From assembly GCA_021772915.1 (NCBI GenBank), contig JAJFLB010000033.1, positions 1 through 64,000 of the forward strand: a stretch of DNA of 64,000 nucleotides, in the 5' to 3' direction. The notes below the pieces were generated by a model that did not search any database, had not been told where the DNA came from, and saw nothing but the letters and a program-made list of their open reading frames with translations. How positions within the stretch are numbered: the first letter of the stretch is position 1; each line of letters starts with the position of its first letter. A program made the position numbers and the translations under genes. Shown in pieces: positions 1-8,498 of the stretch. The stretch is from Gammaproteobacteria bacterium. GTDB taxonomy: Bacteria > Pseudomonadota > Gammaproteobacteria > Xanthomonadales > SZUA-36.

Positions 1-702
1 CGTGCCTTGCTGTTGGAAGAGCAAGACGATGAGTTACTGGTCCGGTTCGAGGTGCAGGATTCAGGGATTGGCATCAGTGCTGAGAGTCAAGCCGAATTAT
101 TCAAGGCCTTTGAGCAGGCCGATGCCTCCACCACGCGTAAACATGGTGGCACGGGTCTGGGTTTGGCCATTACCAGCCGCCTGGCAAAATTGATGGGGGG
201 AGAGGTGGGTGTGGAAAGCGAGCCGGGTAATGGCAGCACCTTCTGGTTTACTGCCCGGCTTGGCCGCGGTGACGGGGAGATGCAGGTTGTGGAGCATGAC
301 AAGGCAGAGGGCATCGAGACCCAGTTACGCACGCAATACAAGGATACGCCGATCCTGCTGGTGGAAGACAATGCCATCAACCGCATGGTGGCGGTGGCAT
401 TGCTTGAGGGTGTGGGTTTGGTGGTGGAGACCGCTGAAGACGGTGCCGCGGCGGTGGCGATGGTGGCTGAGAAAGATTATGCGCTGATATTGATGGATGT
501 ACAGATGCCGGTGATGGATGGTCTGGAGGCGACCCGGGTGATCCGTAAGGAGAACGCCGAGTTACCCATCCTGGCGATGACTGCGAATGTGTTTGCCGAG
601 GATCGCCAAGCCTGCCAGGAGGCGGGTATGAATGATTTTATTGCCAAGCCGGTTGATCCTCGGGACCTGTTTTTGACACTGGTCAAATGGTTAGCCGGTT
701 AG
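1..702 (+). CDS. Hybrid sensor histidine kinase, C-terminal part (ATPase plus receiver domain)
   Basis: The frame is open from the first base of the window, so the N-terminus (sensor and HisKA regions) lies outside; 233 residues are visible. The HATPase_c G1 box DSGIGI is at about residues 20-25, followed by an F-box-like stretch (LFKAFEQAD) and the G2 box GGTGLGL at about 49-55. A receiver domain begins near residue 116 (PILLVEDN), with the likely phospho-acceptor Asp in LILMDVQMP at about 166, and the conserved Thr (AMTAN) and Lys (AKPVD) downstream. The protein would pass phosphate from its histidine to its own receiver and onward to a phosphotransfer partner. No such partner is visible and the signal sensed is unknown. 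The next gene starts about 180 bases downstream and is probably a separate unit. Confidence 0.93.
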   Translation, partial: RALLLEEQDDELLVRFEVQDSGIGISAESQAELFKAFEQADASTTRKHGGTGLGLAITSRLAKLMGGEVGVESEPGNGSTFWFTARLGRGDGEMQVVEHDKAEGIETQLRTQYKDTPILLVEDNAINRMVAVALLEGVGLVVETAEDGAAAVAMVAEKDYALILMDVQMPVMDGLEATRVIRKENAELPILAMTANVFAEDRQACQEAGMNDFIAKPVDPRDLFLTLVKWLAG

Positions 703-884
703 AATACTGGCAATTGGCCGGAAACTTCACAAGACAAGACGTGTAGAATTCAGTAGCTCTCTCCTCACACATCAGTACCGCAGTGGAAACAGAGACTCCG
801 GTGAGTTTTCCAGTCGTCTGTTCAGGCAGTTTGTGGGGTGGATTTAGTGGCGAACGCGGCTCCAGAGCCAGGGTAGCAAAAACA

Positions 885-1505
885 ATGATCGAGAAGTTCG
901 AACAAAACAGTTGCCTGCTGATGATTGACGTCCAGGAAGGTGTGGACGTCCTCCACTATTGGGGTGGTGAGAACGGCCACCGTAACAATCCGGGTGCGGA
1001 GGCCAACATCAAAGCCCTGTTGACGGCCTGGCGTCGGAAAGGTTTGCCGGTGTTCTACACGGCGCACGACTCGCGTGAAGCGCACTCGCCGCTCAAACTG
1101 GCCGAGACCGGAGGGGCTTTCAAGCAGGGGTTTGAGCCACGCGATGACGAGCCGGTATTCATAAAGAATGTCAATAGCGGGTTTATTGGTACCAAGCTTG
1201 AATCTGCATTGCGCAGAGCAGGAGTGCGGCGACTGGTCGCCGTGGGGTATTTCACCAACATGTGTGTGGCCACCACGGTGCGCATGGCAGGCAACCTCGG
1301 GTTTGACACCTATCTTGTTGACGACGCCTGTGTCTGCACCAACAGAGTCGGCCCCGATGGCACGAACTACGACGCAACACTGGTTCACGACATCTCCGTC
1401 GCAAATCTCAATGGTGAGTTTTGTACGGCACTTATGACTGCAACCACCCTGGGACTGTTGGATGGCAGTAACAGTCAAGTGGAAAGGGTACAGGGCAATG
1501 AATAA
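885..1505 (+). CDS. Isochorismatase-family cysteine hydrolase (amidase)
   Basis: This 206-residue protein of the isochorismatase/nicotinamidase fold has the expected catalytic triad: Asp15 (LLMIDVQEG), Lys94 (FIKNVNSGF) and Cys127 (YFTNMCVATT). The frame is open upstream to a GTG at 783, but the extra 34 residues do not look like the family, so the ATG at 885 is chosen. Members hydrolyse small amides such as nicotinamide, N-carbamoylsarcosine or ureidoacrylate in the cytoplasm. The substrate cannot be read from the sequence. The stop overlaps the start of the DDAH-like gene by 8 bases, so the two are translationally coupled, which suggests an amide or ureido product of guanidino-compound breakdown as substrate (inference). 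Confidence 0.88.
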   Translation: MIEKFEQNSCLLMIDVQEGVDVLHYWGGENGHRNNPGAEANIKALLTAWRRKGLPVFYTAHDSREAHSPLKLAETGGAFKQGFEPRDDEPVFIKNVNSGFIGTKLESALRRAGVRRLVAVGYFTNMCVATTVRMAGNLGFDTYLVDDACVCTNRVGPDGTNYDATLVHDISVANLNGEFCTALMTATTLGLLDGSNSQVERVQGNE

Positions 1506-2373
1506 ATTCGGCACCCAAGACATGGTCGCGCCGTTGCGACGGGTGATGATGAAACGTCCGGGTTCGGTAATGAGCAACGCCAATTCTGAACAATGGCACT
1601 ACGCGGGGACGCTGAGCCTGGAACGCTTACAGACCAATCACGACGGATTGGCCGATCGAATTCGCGCAGCCAGTGCGGAAATCGTGTTCCTGGACGAAGA
1701 CATCGCCGAACTGGCGGACCTTGTATTTACCCACGACCCATCTCTGGTCACGGACCAGGGTGCAATCATTCTGCGGATGGGGAAACGGCTACGCCGGGGT
1801 GAGCCGAATGTCCACACCGGGTTTTACCAACGCCACGGCATCCCCATTCTGGGCACCATCGAAGAGCCCGGCACCGTCGAGGGCGGTGATTGTGTTTGGC
1901 TGGATGAGCACACACTGGTTGTGGGGGTGGGCTTTCGAACCAACGATGCCGGCGTGGAGCAACTACAGCAAATTCTTGCGGACCATGGTGTCGTGGTCCA
2001 GCCGTTCGATCTGCCGGTCTTCAAGGGAAGAGATGCTTGTCTGCACCTGATGTCGCTGATCAGCATGCTGGACCATAACCTCGCGCTGATCTACCAGCCG
2101 TTGTTTCCGGTGCGACTGCTACAACTTTTGGAACAACGCGGCATTAAGTGCCTTCTGGCCCCGGAGGAAGAATTCATGTCGAGTGGTGGCTTAAGTGTCA
2201 ACGTACTAGCGCTGGCACCACGCAATTGTGTGATGGTAAGTGGGTTCCCCGCCACGCTTGGGTTAATGCAAGCGGCCGGTTGCACCATCTCTACATTTCA
2301 CGGTGACGAACTCTGTCTCAAGGGCGAGGGTGGGCCGACCTGCCTGACACGGCCAATCCTGCGTAGCACTTAA
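1498..2373 (+). CDS. Dimethylarginine dimethylaminohydrolase-like amidinohydrolase
   Basis: This 291-residue member of the DDAH/arginine deiminase/amidinotransferase superfamily shows the Glu-Gly-Gly-Asp loop (GTVEGGDCVWL, about 126-135), a catalytic His candidate at 183 (DACLHLMSL) and the nucleophilic Cys at 282 (GGPTCLTRP), in the order expected. The family cleaves guanidino groups through a covalent amidino-cysteine intermediate; true DDAH turns N-methylarginines into citrulline plus methylamines. The length fits DDAH better than arginine deiminase (about 400 residues). The ATG at 1498 is preferred because it overlaps the amidase stop; an upstream start at 1462 would lie deep inside that gene. 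An amino acid permease follows 7 bases after the stop, so uptake and hydrolysis of a guanidino amino acid is plausible. Confidence 0.85.
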   Translation: MNKFGTQDMVAPLRRVMMKRPGSVMSNANSEQWHYAGTLSLERLQTNHDGLADRIRAASAEIVFLDEDIAELADLVFTHDPSLVTDQGAIILRMGKRLRRGEPNVHTGFYQRHGIPILGTIEEPGTVEGGDCVWLDEHTLVVGVGFRTNDAGVEQLQQILADHGVVVQPFDLPVFKGRDACLHLMSLISMLDHNLALIYQPLFPVRLLQLLEQRGIKCLLAPEEEFMSSGGLSVNVLALAPRNCVMVSGFPATLGLMQAAGCTISTFHGDELCLKGEGGPTCLTRPILRST

Positions 2374-2380
2374 AATAGCG

Positions 2381-4021
2381 ATGCCGCAAAAATCAACAGT
2401 TACGATAGATCCTGCACAGCACGGCTTGAAACAATATGAGATGAAGACATCCACCGTTGTCTTCATGATCTTTTGTATGACTGCAGCCGGTGCCTACGGA
2501 ATCGAAGAGATGATCCCGCAGGCAGGACCCGGGCTCACACTGGTCATGTTGATCGTGCTGCCCTTTGTGTGGAGTACCCCGATGGGACTGGTAGCGGCCG
2601 AGCTCGGCTCCGCTCTGCCGCAAGAGGGTGGATATTACAAATGGGTGCAGCGGGCCTGCGGTGAGTTTTGGGGCTTTCAGGCCGGCTGGTGGCGGACAGT
2701 CTCTGTCTACTTTGACAATACCCTGTATGTCGTGCTTGCCGGATCCTATCTGGGCTCGGTCCTGAACATGTCGGGGCTGGAGGAGTACCTGTTCAAGGCC
2801 GCCATTGTCATTTTCTTCACCTATATTAACATCCGGGGCATCAGGGATGTGGGCGCGGTAAGTACGATCATCTCCATCCTGGTGCTGGTGGCTTTCGCCA
2901 TGGTTGCCGTTGTTGGCTTCTCGCAATGGCAGACAAATCCCTTCGTGCCTTTCATACCACCGGATCAATCCCTGCTGCAGAGTGTCGGGGCCGGGCTTGC
3001 CCTCGGGATGTGGATGTACTCTGGCTATGAATCGATGTCCACAGTGGCGGGTGAACTCAGAGATCCACAAATAATTCCGAAAGCCACCATGATCACCGTG
3101 CCCCTGATCATGGCGGTTTACATATTACCCACGATGGGTGGTCTCGCGTCGCTGGGCAAATGGAGTGAATGGGCTTCAGAAGGCGGCTTGAGTTATGGAG
3201 ATGTCGTGACCCAGGTTGCACCTGCACTGGGGATGTTCTTCGTTTTCATAGCGATCATTGCCCAGTTCTCGCTCTTCAATACCTATGTTGCGTCCGGCTC
3301 GAGGGGCTTCTTCGCGCTGGCCGAGGACAATCTGGCGCCCAAGGCTCTCGTCAAGTGCAGCAAGGAGCGCGGTGTTCCCTATGTCGCGGTGCTGTCGTTG
3401 GGTGTCTTCAGCCTGATCATGTGCACGTTTCCGTTTGGTGTCATCGTGGTCGTGGACGTGATGCTGTTCATGTCTGCTTACGCATTGATCTTTATTTCGG
3501 CCTGCATATTGCGTGTCCGGGACGGCGACTTGCCCAGACCCTTCAAGGTTCCGCTCGGGACGAAGGCCTTCATTGCGATGTGCATCCCATCGCTGATCAT
3601 CATTTTCGTGGCCTTCTTCATCAATGGGACGGACTATTTCGTGGGTGGAATGATTGCCCTTGTCAGCGGACCGGTCATGTATTTTGTCTTCAAGAGAAAG
3701 TACGGGGGTCTGGCGAAAATCGATCCCGTGAGTTACCCGTTAAATTCTCGTACCAGGCTCGGTCTTGGAGATACCAGGAGAATGGCGTGGATGTTCGCCG
3801 CCATGACATTCGTCGGGCTCATCGCGGTCTTCTTCCTGCCATGGTACGACGACCCGACGTACTACACTGAAACCTACGGCATCGAAGGCCTCTTTGGCAT
3901 TCTCATGAGTATCATAGCTTGGATGACGGCCGCCTCCGGCGTGCTCACGGTAATCCTGGTGGTCCTTGCCGGCAGGCTTGAACCCAAGACCACCGAGCCG
4001 GTTACAACCGGAACTGAATGA
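2381..4021 (+). CDS. APC-family amino acid/amine permease
   Basis: This 546-residue polytopic membrane protein has about twelve hydrophobic segments. The first carries the GAYGIEEMIPQAGPG stretch, typical of the substrate-binding unwound helix 1 of APC transporters, followed by PMGLVAAELGSALPQEGG (helix 2 and loop) as in amino acid and polyamine permeases. It lies 7 bases after the DDAH-like gene and is surely co-transcribed with it, so it probably imports the guanidino or N-methyl amino acid used by the two upstream enzymes (inference). The C-terminal 90 residues include two more hydrophobic segments and a short polar tail. A 68-bp sequence that recurs at 5742 begins directly after the stop. 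Confidence 0.93.
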   Translation: MPQKSTVTIDPAQHGLKQYEMKTSTVVFMIFCMTAAGAYGIEEMIPQAGPGLTLVMLIVLPFVWSTPMGLVAAELGSALPQEGGYYKWVQRACGEFWGFQAGWWRTVSVYFDNTLYVVLAGSYLGSVLNMSGLEEYLFKAAIVIFFTYINIRGIRDVGAVSTIISILVLVAFAMVAVVGFSQWQTNPFVPFIPPDQSLLQSVGAGLALGMWMYSGYESMSTVAGELRDPQIIPKATMITVPLIMAVYILPTMGGLASLGKWSEWASEGGLSYGDVVTQVAPALGMFFVFIAIIAQFSLFNTYVASGSRGFFALAEDNLAPKALVKCSKERGVPYVAVLSLGVFSLIMCTFPFGVIVVVDVMLFMSAYALIFISACILRVRDGDLPRPFKVPLGTKAFIAMCIPSLIIIFVAFFINGTDYFVGGMIALVSGPVMYFVFKRKYGGLAKIDPVSYPLNSRTRLGLGDTRRMAWMFAAMTFVGLIAVFFLPWYDDPTYYTETYGIEGLFGILMSIIAWMTAASGVLTVILVVLAGRLEPKTTEPVTTGTE

Positions 4022-4089
4022 ACTGCTCTCACAACCGCCCCAGATTCGGTTGGTGTGATATGTGGTATACCCAGAGTGTCGACCGCTGA
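4022..4089. repeat. 68-bp direct repeat, copy 1
   Basis: The sequence from 4022 to 4089 recurs in the same orientation at 5742-5809 with four substitutions (64 of 68 identical). Copy 1 begins directly after the permease stop codon. The two copies bracket the Kelch gene and an IS91-family remnant, so the 1.65 kb between them looks like an inserted or duplicated unit. Confidence 0.92.
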
Positions 4090-4204
4090 GTAGCCTTCGC
4101 AGGCTCTCGGAGGCACCTCAAAATCGTTTATTTATTACACAGTAGGCGACTGAATCATCAGAGTCGGACCAGTTTCGTTCCGTACAAAGCTGACGCTCCC
4201 AAAA

Positions 4205-5197
4205 TTACTGACTGATCTCTCGCCACCCCCCTGCTTCCCAGATCCACATGTCGTTGAGAGGTTTTTGCTCATCTTGAAAGTATATCTTACCCCCAAAGAG
4301 CAGGCCACGCCCGCGTTTTTTGTCAAAAGCTATCGCTACACTATGCCGAGCGGAAGGGTTATCTCGGACAAGCGTTTTTACTAAGCCTGATGAATTCATC
4401 ACACGTGTTTCATAACGCAAAGTATAGCGATAATCTTTACCACCAAAAATAAGTGTCTGCCGTAGAGAAGAATCGTAAAACATCGTGTGATGATCCAGTG
4501 AGGAGTTATCATATGGGCCGGATAATTGCCTCCAGTTTCCATTTTTCCACGCCCAGGAATCTGCATATTGCCCATTGATCCACAGACCACCATAAAGCTC
4601 CACCTGGCCATGTTCACCATTGTAGGTCATCCCAAATGCTGATCGTGGCGAAGGTCCACATCCATCATCTGAAATTTTTTCCCACTCGCCATCCCAAAAC
4701 CATGTTTCTCCTGTCACTTTTTTTCCGGTCCATCCTCCAAATAGGAAGACGCCCCTTGCGTCAGGGAGATAAACCATTGCGTGATGATCAGACTGAAAGG
4801 GACTTTGCAGATCAACTTCACTCCACTTCGTTCCATCCCACTCCCACAAATCTGACAACGTTGAGTTATTATTGCCCCGGCCGCCATGAATCATAATTGA
4901 TTTACGTTCTGGGTTGTAAGTCGCAGCTGCGAATCCGCGAGCTGGTGGTGAGCCGACGTCCACGTGGCGCCAACCATCTTTGCTCCAAACCCAAGTGTCA
5001 TTTAGATACGAGCGACGTTCGCTGGCACCGCCAAATATTACATAACTATCAGAAGGCGGATGATAAACAAATGAATGTCCCCACCGGGCAGAGGGCTTTT
5101 CTATCGCTTCTGTCGCTGCATTAACATCTATTGCCGCCAGCACTAATAAAAGGAAAACCAAAAAAGCTGCGCATTGTGTTTTATGTACTGGCCCCAT
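4205..5197 (-). CDS. Secreted Kelch-repeat beta-propeller protein
   Basis: This 330-residue protein has an N-terminal signal peptide (a hydrophobic run at about residues 10-24, cleavage near VNA-A). The rest consists of Kelch-type repeats about 50 residues long, each with a Gly-Gly doublet and a Trp-rich strand: YVIFGGASE, IMIHGGRG, FLFGGWTG, VELYGGLW, LIFGGKDY, LLFGGKIY. That makes six blades, so it should fold as a periplasmic or surface propeller for binding protein or sugar. No enzyme motif is visible. The stretch looks richer in A and T than its neighbours and lies between direct repeats beside an IS91 remnant, which suggests acquisition by transfer. An SD-like GAGGG precedes the ATG at 5197. 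Confidence 0.85.
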   Translation of the reverse strand: MGPVHKTQCAAFLVFLLLVLAAIDVNAATEAIEKPSARWGHSFVYHPPSDSYVIFGGASERRSYLNDTWVWSKDGWRHVDVGSPPARGFAAATYNPERKSIMIHGGRGNNNSTLSDLWEWDGTKWSEVDLQSPFQSDHHAMVYLPDARGVFLFGGWTGKKVTGETWFWDGEWEKISDDGCGPSPRSAFGMTYNGEHGQVELYGGLWINGQYADSWAWKNGNWRQLSGPYDNSSLDHHTMFYDSSLRQTLIFGGKDYRYTLRYETRVMNSSGLVKTLVRDNPSARHSVAIAFDKKRGRGLLFGGKIYFQDEQKPLNDMWIWEAGGWREISQ

Positions 5198-5221
5198 GTT
5201 GCCCTCATTGATGTAGTTTAG

Positions 5222-5247
5222 AGTTTAGGAAGGGAGTTTAGGAAGGA
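5222..5247. repeat. 13-bp tandem duplication
   Basis: AGTTTAGGAAGG(G) occurs twice head to tail, at 5222-5234 and 5235-5247, about 25 bases upstream of the Kelch gene start. It is probably a slippage product. It could alter the promoter of that gene, but no clear -10/-35 pair is visible. Confidence 0.7.
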
Positions 5248-5392
5248 TTAAAGCCCTTTTCCATGAAACTGACAAGTACCGAAGCAGTTTACTGCATCAA
5301 CTTTTCACGCTTTCCAGTTAGATTGCCGTGAAATCTCGGTTTCACTCCGTCAAAAAAATAATCCCGTTGCCGGCGAAGCCCTCGTCTCCGGC

Positions 5393-5527
5393 CATGGCTT
5401 TGGGGTTACTGGCAAACAGAAATCGTAACGGGAACGGTACACTCAGCACCCACTGACGCATGGGCTGATGCGGGAGGATTTCGTCCACCAGCAGGGCGGC
5501 GCGGATTGAACAAACAGCTGACCGCCG
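5393..5527 (-). pseudogene. IS91-family transposase fragment (N-terminal region)
   Basis: A minus-strand frame open from 5713 to 5342 contains, at its residues 63-107, a stretch ending in VDEILPHQPMRQWVLSVPFP and LRFLFASNPKAM. This closely resembles the conserved segment just after the zinc-binding region of IS91/IS801 transposases (Arg-Gln-Trp-Val-Leu-Ser followed by Leu-Arg). The zinc cysteines upstream are missing and the catalytic tyrosine part downstream is absent, so this is a decayed fragment. The rest of 5198-5810 holds no gene that I can support. The fragment lies inside the unit bracketed by the 68-bp repeats. Confidence 0.75.
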
Positions 5528-5741
5528 TGTCTGCAAAGGACCCTGCTGCAGCCGGATTCTGGAAGTACTAAGTTGCTCAGGGGACGATGTGGAACCATAT
5601 TCGCACAGTGGCGGGAATGTTGACGGCACTTCTGTACAGCCTGGGTCTCGCGCACATTTAGAGGAGGAATAATATCGAAACTCCATATGTCCACGAAAAG
5701 GTGTGGCCCACAATAATTCGTGGTCTACTCCTCAGTAAACT

Positions 5742-5809
5742 ACTGCTTTCACAACCGTCCCAGATTCGGTTGGTGTGATATGTGGTATACGCAGGGTGTC
5801 GACCGCTGA
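5742..5809. repeat. 68-bp direct repeat, copy 2
   Basis: This is the second copy of the sequence at 4022-4089, same orientation, with four mismatches. It ends two bases before the stop codon of the minus-strand dimethylglycine-dehydrogenase-like gene at 5811. The copies therefore lie exactly at the two gene ends that would be adjacent if the segment between were removed. Confidence 0.92.
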
Positions 5810-5810
5810 A

Positions 5811-8234
5811 TTACGCTTTGAGTAGCTGATTGTCCGGATCGTGTACGGCTTGTTTCAGCACCGTGGCAACACAGGGTTCACCAAGGAGTTCGACACTAAA
5901 GCGGGTGCCGGGCCTGGCGTACTGGGTATCTACATAAGCAAAGCCGAGACCCTTTTTCACGAAGTGCCCGTAACCACCGGAAGTGGTCACACCAATACAG
6001 GTTTCCCCATTAAAAATGGGCTCGCTGCCACGTACATCGGAATCAGGACTGTCGATACTGAAGTAGACCAGCTTGGTAGTAAAGCCCGCCTCCTTTTGTA
6101 GCAAGGTGGCTTCGCGGCCCACAAAGCTGTCTTTATCAAACTTGATAAAACGTTCCATGTCGGAATCCAGCAAAGTTACCTCATTGGTCAGTTCTGCGCC
6201 CCAACCCCGGTAAGCTTTTTCAATACGCAAACTGTTGACTGCGTAGAGTCCAAAATTCGCAATCCCGAAATCCTCTCCTGCCTGCCAAAGCGCGTCGTAT
6301 AAGTCCACCATCCGGTCCATGGGTGGATGCAGTTCCCAGCCGAGTTCACCCACGTAATTCACCCGCAGGGCACGTAGTTCTACACCAGCAACGGAGATTT
6401 CCTGACCGGACAGCCAGGGGAAAGCGGCATTGTCCAGGGCAGCGTCGGTAAGCTTGGAAAGCACTTTCCTGGAGCGGGGGCCCGCCAGGACCAGCACGCC
6501 CCTGTTATCGGTGATGTTATTTATACTGACGGTTTCGGCGTCAAGTTTGCCCAGCAGCAGGTGATCGTAGTCACGTACTTCAGCTGCGGCTGCCGAGAGT
6601 GCGTAGTAGTGGTCATCGGCCAGCCGGGTGAGCGTCATTTCGGCCTGGATTCTGCCGTTTTCCGACAGGATGTGGGTCAGTACGATACCACCGGGTCTGG
6701 TGGGTATCCGGTTGGCACAGATCCGGTCCAGGAAGCGACCTGCATCGGGACCGCAGATGTCATATTTGGCAAAACCGGAAAGATCCAGCAGGCCAACCCG
6801 TTCACGTACGGCCAGACACTCATCACGAACGACATTGAATACATTGCTGCGCCGAAAACTGAATGCCTCCTCACGGCCATCCAGAGAGAACCACTTGGGT
6901 CGCTCCCAGCCAAAGGTTTCGGTGTAGACGCAGCCTTGTTTGCGCAATTTTTCATACAAGGGGCTGGTGCGACAGGGGCGTCCTGCTGGCAACTCCTCGC
7001 CGGGCAGGGGTGTCGTGTACGTCAACTTGTAGTCCTGGAAGCCCTTGGCATTCGCGTAGCTTTCGTCCGCGTACACACCAAAACGCCTGGGGTCATAGCC
7101 GGTCATGTTGATCTCGGCATCACCATGCAGCATCCATTGGGCAAGATATTTTCCGCAGCCGGCGCCCTGGGCGATGCCGAATGACGCGCCGCAACACATC
7201 CAGAAGTTCCTGAGCCCCGCGACCGGTCCAAGCATCGGCGGGCCATCGGCGGAATGCGGGATGGCGCCGTTGACGATCCGCTTGATGCCCGCTTTTTCCA
7301 ACACCGGCATACGTTCCATGGCGTTTCCCAGCCACGGCATCAGGCGATCCAGGTCTTCGGGAAACAATTCGCTGTCGGAATCCCAGTTGGGAAATCCCCG
7401 CGGTGACCAGGCCTGGGTCATGCCGACATGTTCGTAGATACCGATCAGACCAGATTTTTGCTCCTGCCGGATATAGGCCGAGGCGTGTGGATCACGGATG
7501 ACGGGAATCTCTTCATCGCGGTCCATAAATTCCTGTACCGGCCCGGTAACGATGTAATGATGCTCCATGTTCGAAATCGGCAAATCGGCACCGACCATTT
7601 GGGCGACACGGTGGGCGAAACAACCCGCGGCATTAACCACCATTTCAGCAATCACCGTGCCTTTTTCGGTGCTCACTTCCCATTCACCTGAAGGCAGTGC
7701 CGTGATATCGGTCACCCGGTTATGGCGCTCAATGCTTGCACCCATACTTCTTGCGCCCCGGGCCATGGCATTGCACAGGCCCGAGGGATCAGCATGACCG
7801 TCATCCAGGGTCCAGGCCCCGGCCAGCACGCCATCGGTATTCAGGAATGGATTGATTTGGCGAATTTCATCGGGTCCGATGATCTGCATGCGAAAACCGA
7901 CATTCCTGGCGATACCCCGCATGAATTTAAACCAGTCGAGGTCATCACGTGTCCTGGCAAGTCGAATACCGCCCGATGCATGCCAGCTGACACACTGACC
8001 TGTGAGTTCTTCCAACCGGGGATAGAGCGTATTGCCGTGGTGGTGGATTTTGGCCATGTTGAAGTTGCCCACCAGGCTGGGGCACTGGCCTGCGGCGTGC
8101 CAGGTAGAGCCGGAAGTCAGCTCCCCTTTTTCAAGCAGCAGCACATCGCTGCAACCCGCCTCAGCAAGGTGGTATAGCAGGCCGACACCCATGATCCCAC
8201 CACCCACAATAACGATACGAGCGTGACTTTTCAT
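5811..8234 (-). CDS. Dimethylglycine/sarcosine dehydrogenase-like flavoprotein with GcvT domain (paralog 1)
   Basis: This 807-residue protein has the DMGDH/SARDH architecture: an N-terminal FAD-binding DAO domain (IVGGGIMGVGLLYHL at about 8-22), the central FAO_M region, then GcvT and GcvT_C domains from about residue 440. His46 in SGSTWHAAG matches the histidine that carries covalent FAD in mammalian DMGDH. Such enzymes oxidise N-methyl groups of glycine derivatives and pass the one-carbon unit to tetrahydrofolate bound by the C-terminal half. The two other copies in the window (36038-38479 and 45145-47601) share the layout but differ widely in sequence, so substrates probably differ. An AAGGAAA Shine-Dalgarno precedes the ATG at 8234. 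The choice between dimethylglycine, sarcosine or another N-methyl amine is open. Confidence 0.9.
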   Translation of the reverse strand: MKSHARIVIVGGGIMGVGLLYHLAEAGCSDVLLLEKGELTSGSTWHAAGQCPSLVGNFNMAKIHHHGNTLYPRLEELTGQCVSWHASGGIRLARTRDDLDWFKFMRGIARNVGFRMQIIGPDEIRQINPFLNTDGVLAGAWTLDDGHADPSGLCNAMARGARSMGASIERHNRVTDITALPSGEWEVSTEKGTVIAEMVVNAAGCFAHRVAQMVGADLPISNMEHHYIVTGPVQEFMDRDEEIPVIRDPHASAYIRQEQKSGLIGIYEHVGMTQAWSPRGFPNWDSDSELFPEDLDRLMPWLGNAMERMPVLEKAGIKRIVNGAIPHSADGPPMLGPVAGLRNFWMCCGASFGIAQGAGCGKYLAQWMLHGDAEINMTGYDPRRFGVYADESYANAKGFQDYKLTYTTPLPGEELPAGRPCRTSPLYEKLRKQGCVYTETFGWERPKWFSLDGREEAFSFRRSNVFNVVRDECLAVRERVGLLDLSGFAKYDICGPDAGRFLDRICANRIPTRPGGIVLTHILSENGRIQAEMTLTRLADDHYYALSAAAAEVRDYDHLLLGKLDAETVSINNITDNRGVLVLAGPRSRKVLSKLTDAALDNAAFPWLSGQEISVAGVELRALRVNYVGELGWELHPPMDRMVDLYDALWQAGEDFGIANFGLYAVNSLRIEKAYRGWGAELTNEVTLLDSDMERFIKFDKDSFVGREATLLQKEAGFTTKLVYFSIDSPDSDVRGSEPIFNGETCIGVTTSGGYGHFVKKGLGFAYVDTQYARPGTRFSVELLGEPCVATVLKQAVHDPDNQLLKA

Positions 8235-8498
8235 TGCTGTTTCCTTCGCTGGGTGAGTAGCATAAAAGCTCTGGTATCAGAATTCCATGGTTAGCAGAAT
8301 ACTCGCCACCCCATGTTTTCCTCACAGAACGTTAACCCTGGCGAGGCTGGCGTGCCGGTGGTCGTATTTAGATCCAATGAGCTCAAAGTCCGGGTCAGGC
8401 CAAGCGTCGACCTGGCTGAAGAGTCCACACGAAAAGCTGTTTAAGACTCTGGGGTTTCTGGCACTATGGTGTCATGAATCACCGATACTCTAAAAGCC

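Noticed and set aside
822-1583. 253-codon minus-strand frame opposite the isochorismatase gene
   Set aside because: The plus strand carries a full catalytic triad and is coupled to the next gene; the antisense frame has no recognisable domain.
2393-3070. 225-codon minus-strand frame opposite the permease
   Set aside because: It is His- and Gly-rich without hydrophobic core patterns, a typical mirror of membrane-protein codons; the permease is complete.
3169-3870. 233-codon plus-strand frame overlapping the permease
   Set aside because: It overlaps the permease in another frame and is Arg/Cys/His-rich without a domain.
6561-7184. 207-codon plus-strand frame inside the DMGDH-like gene
   Set aside because: The minus-strand gene has FAD and GcvT motifs throughout this stretch.
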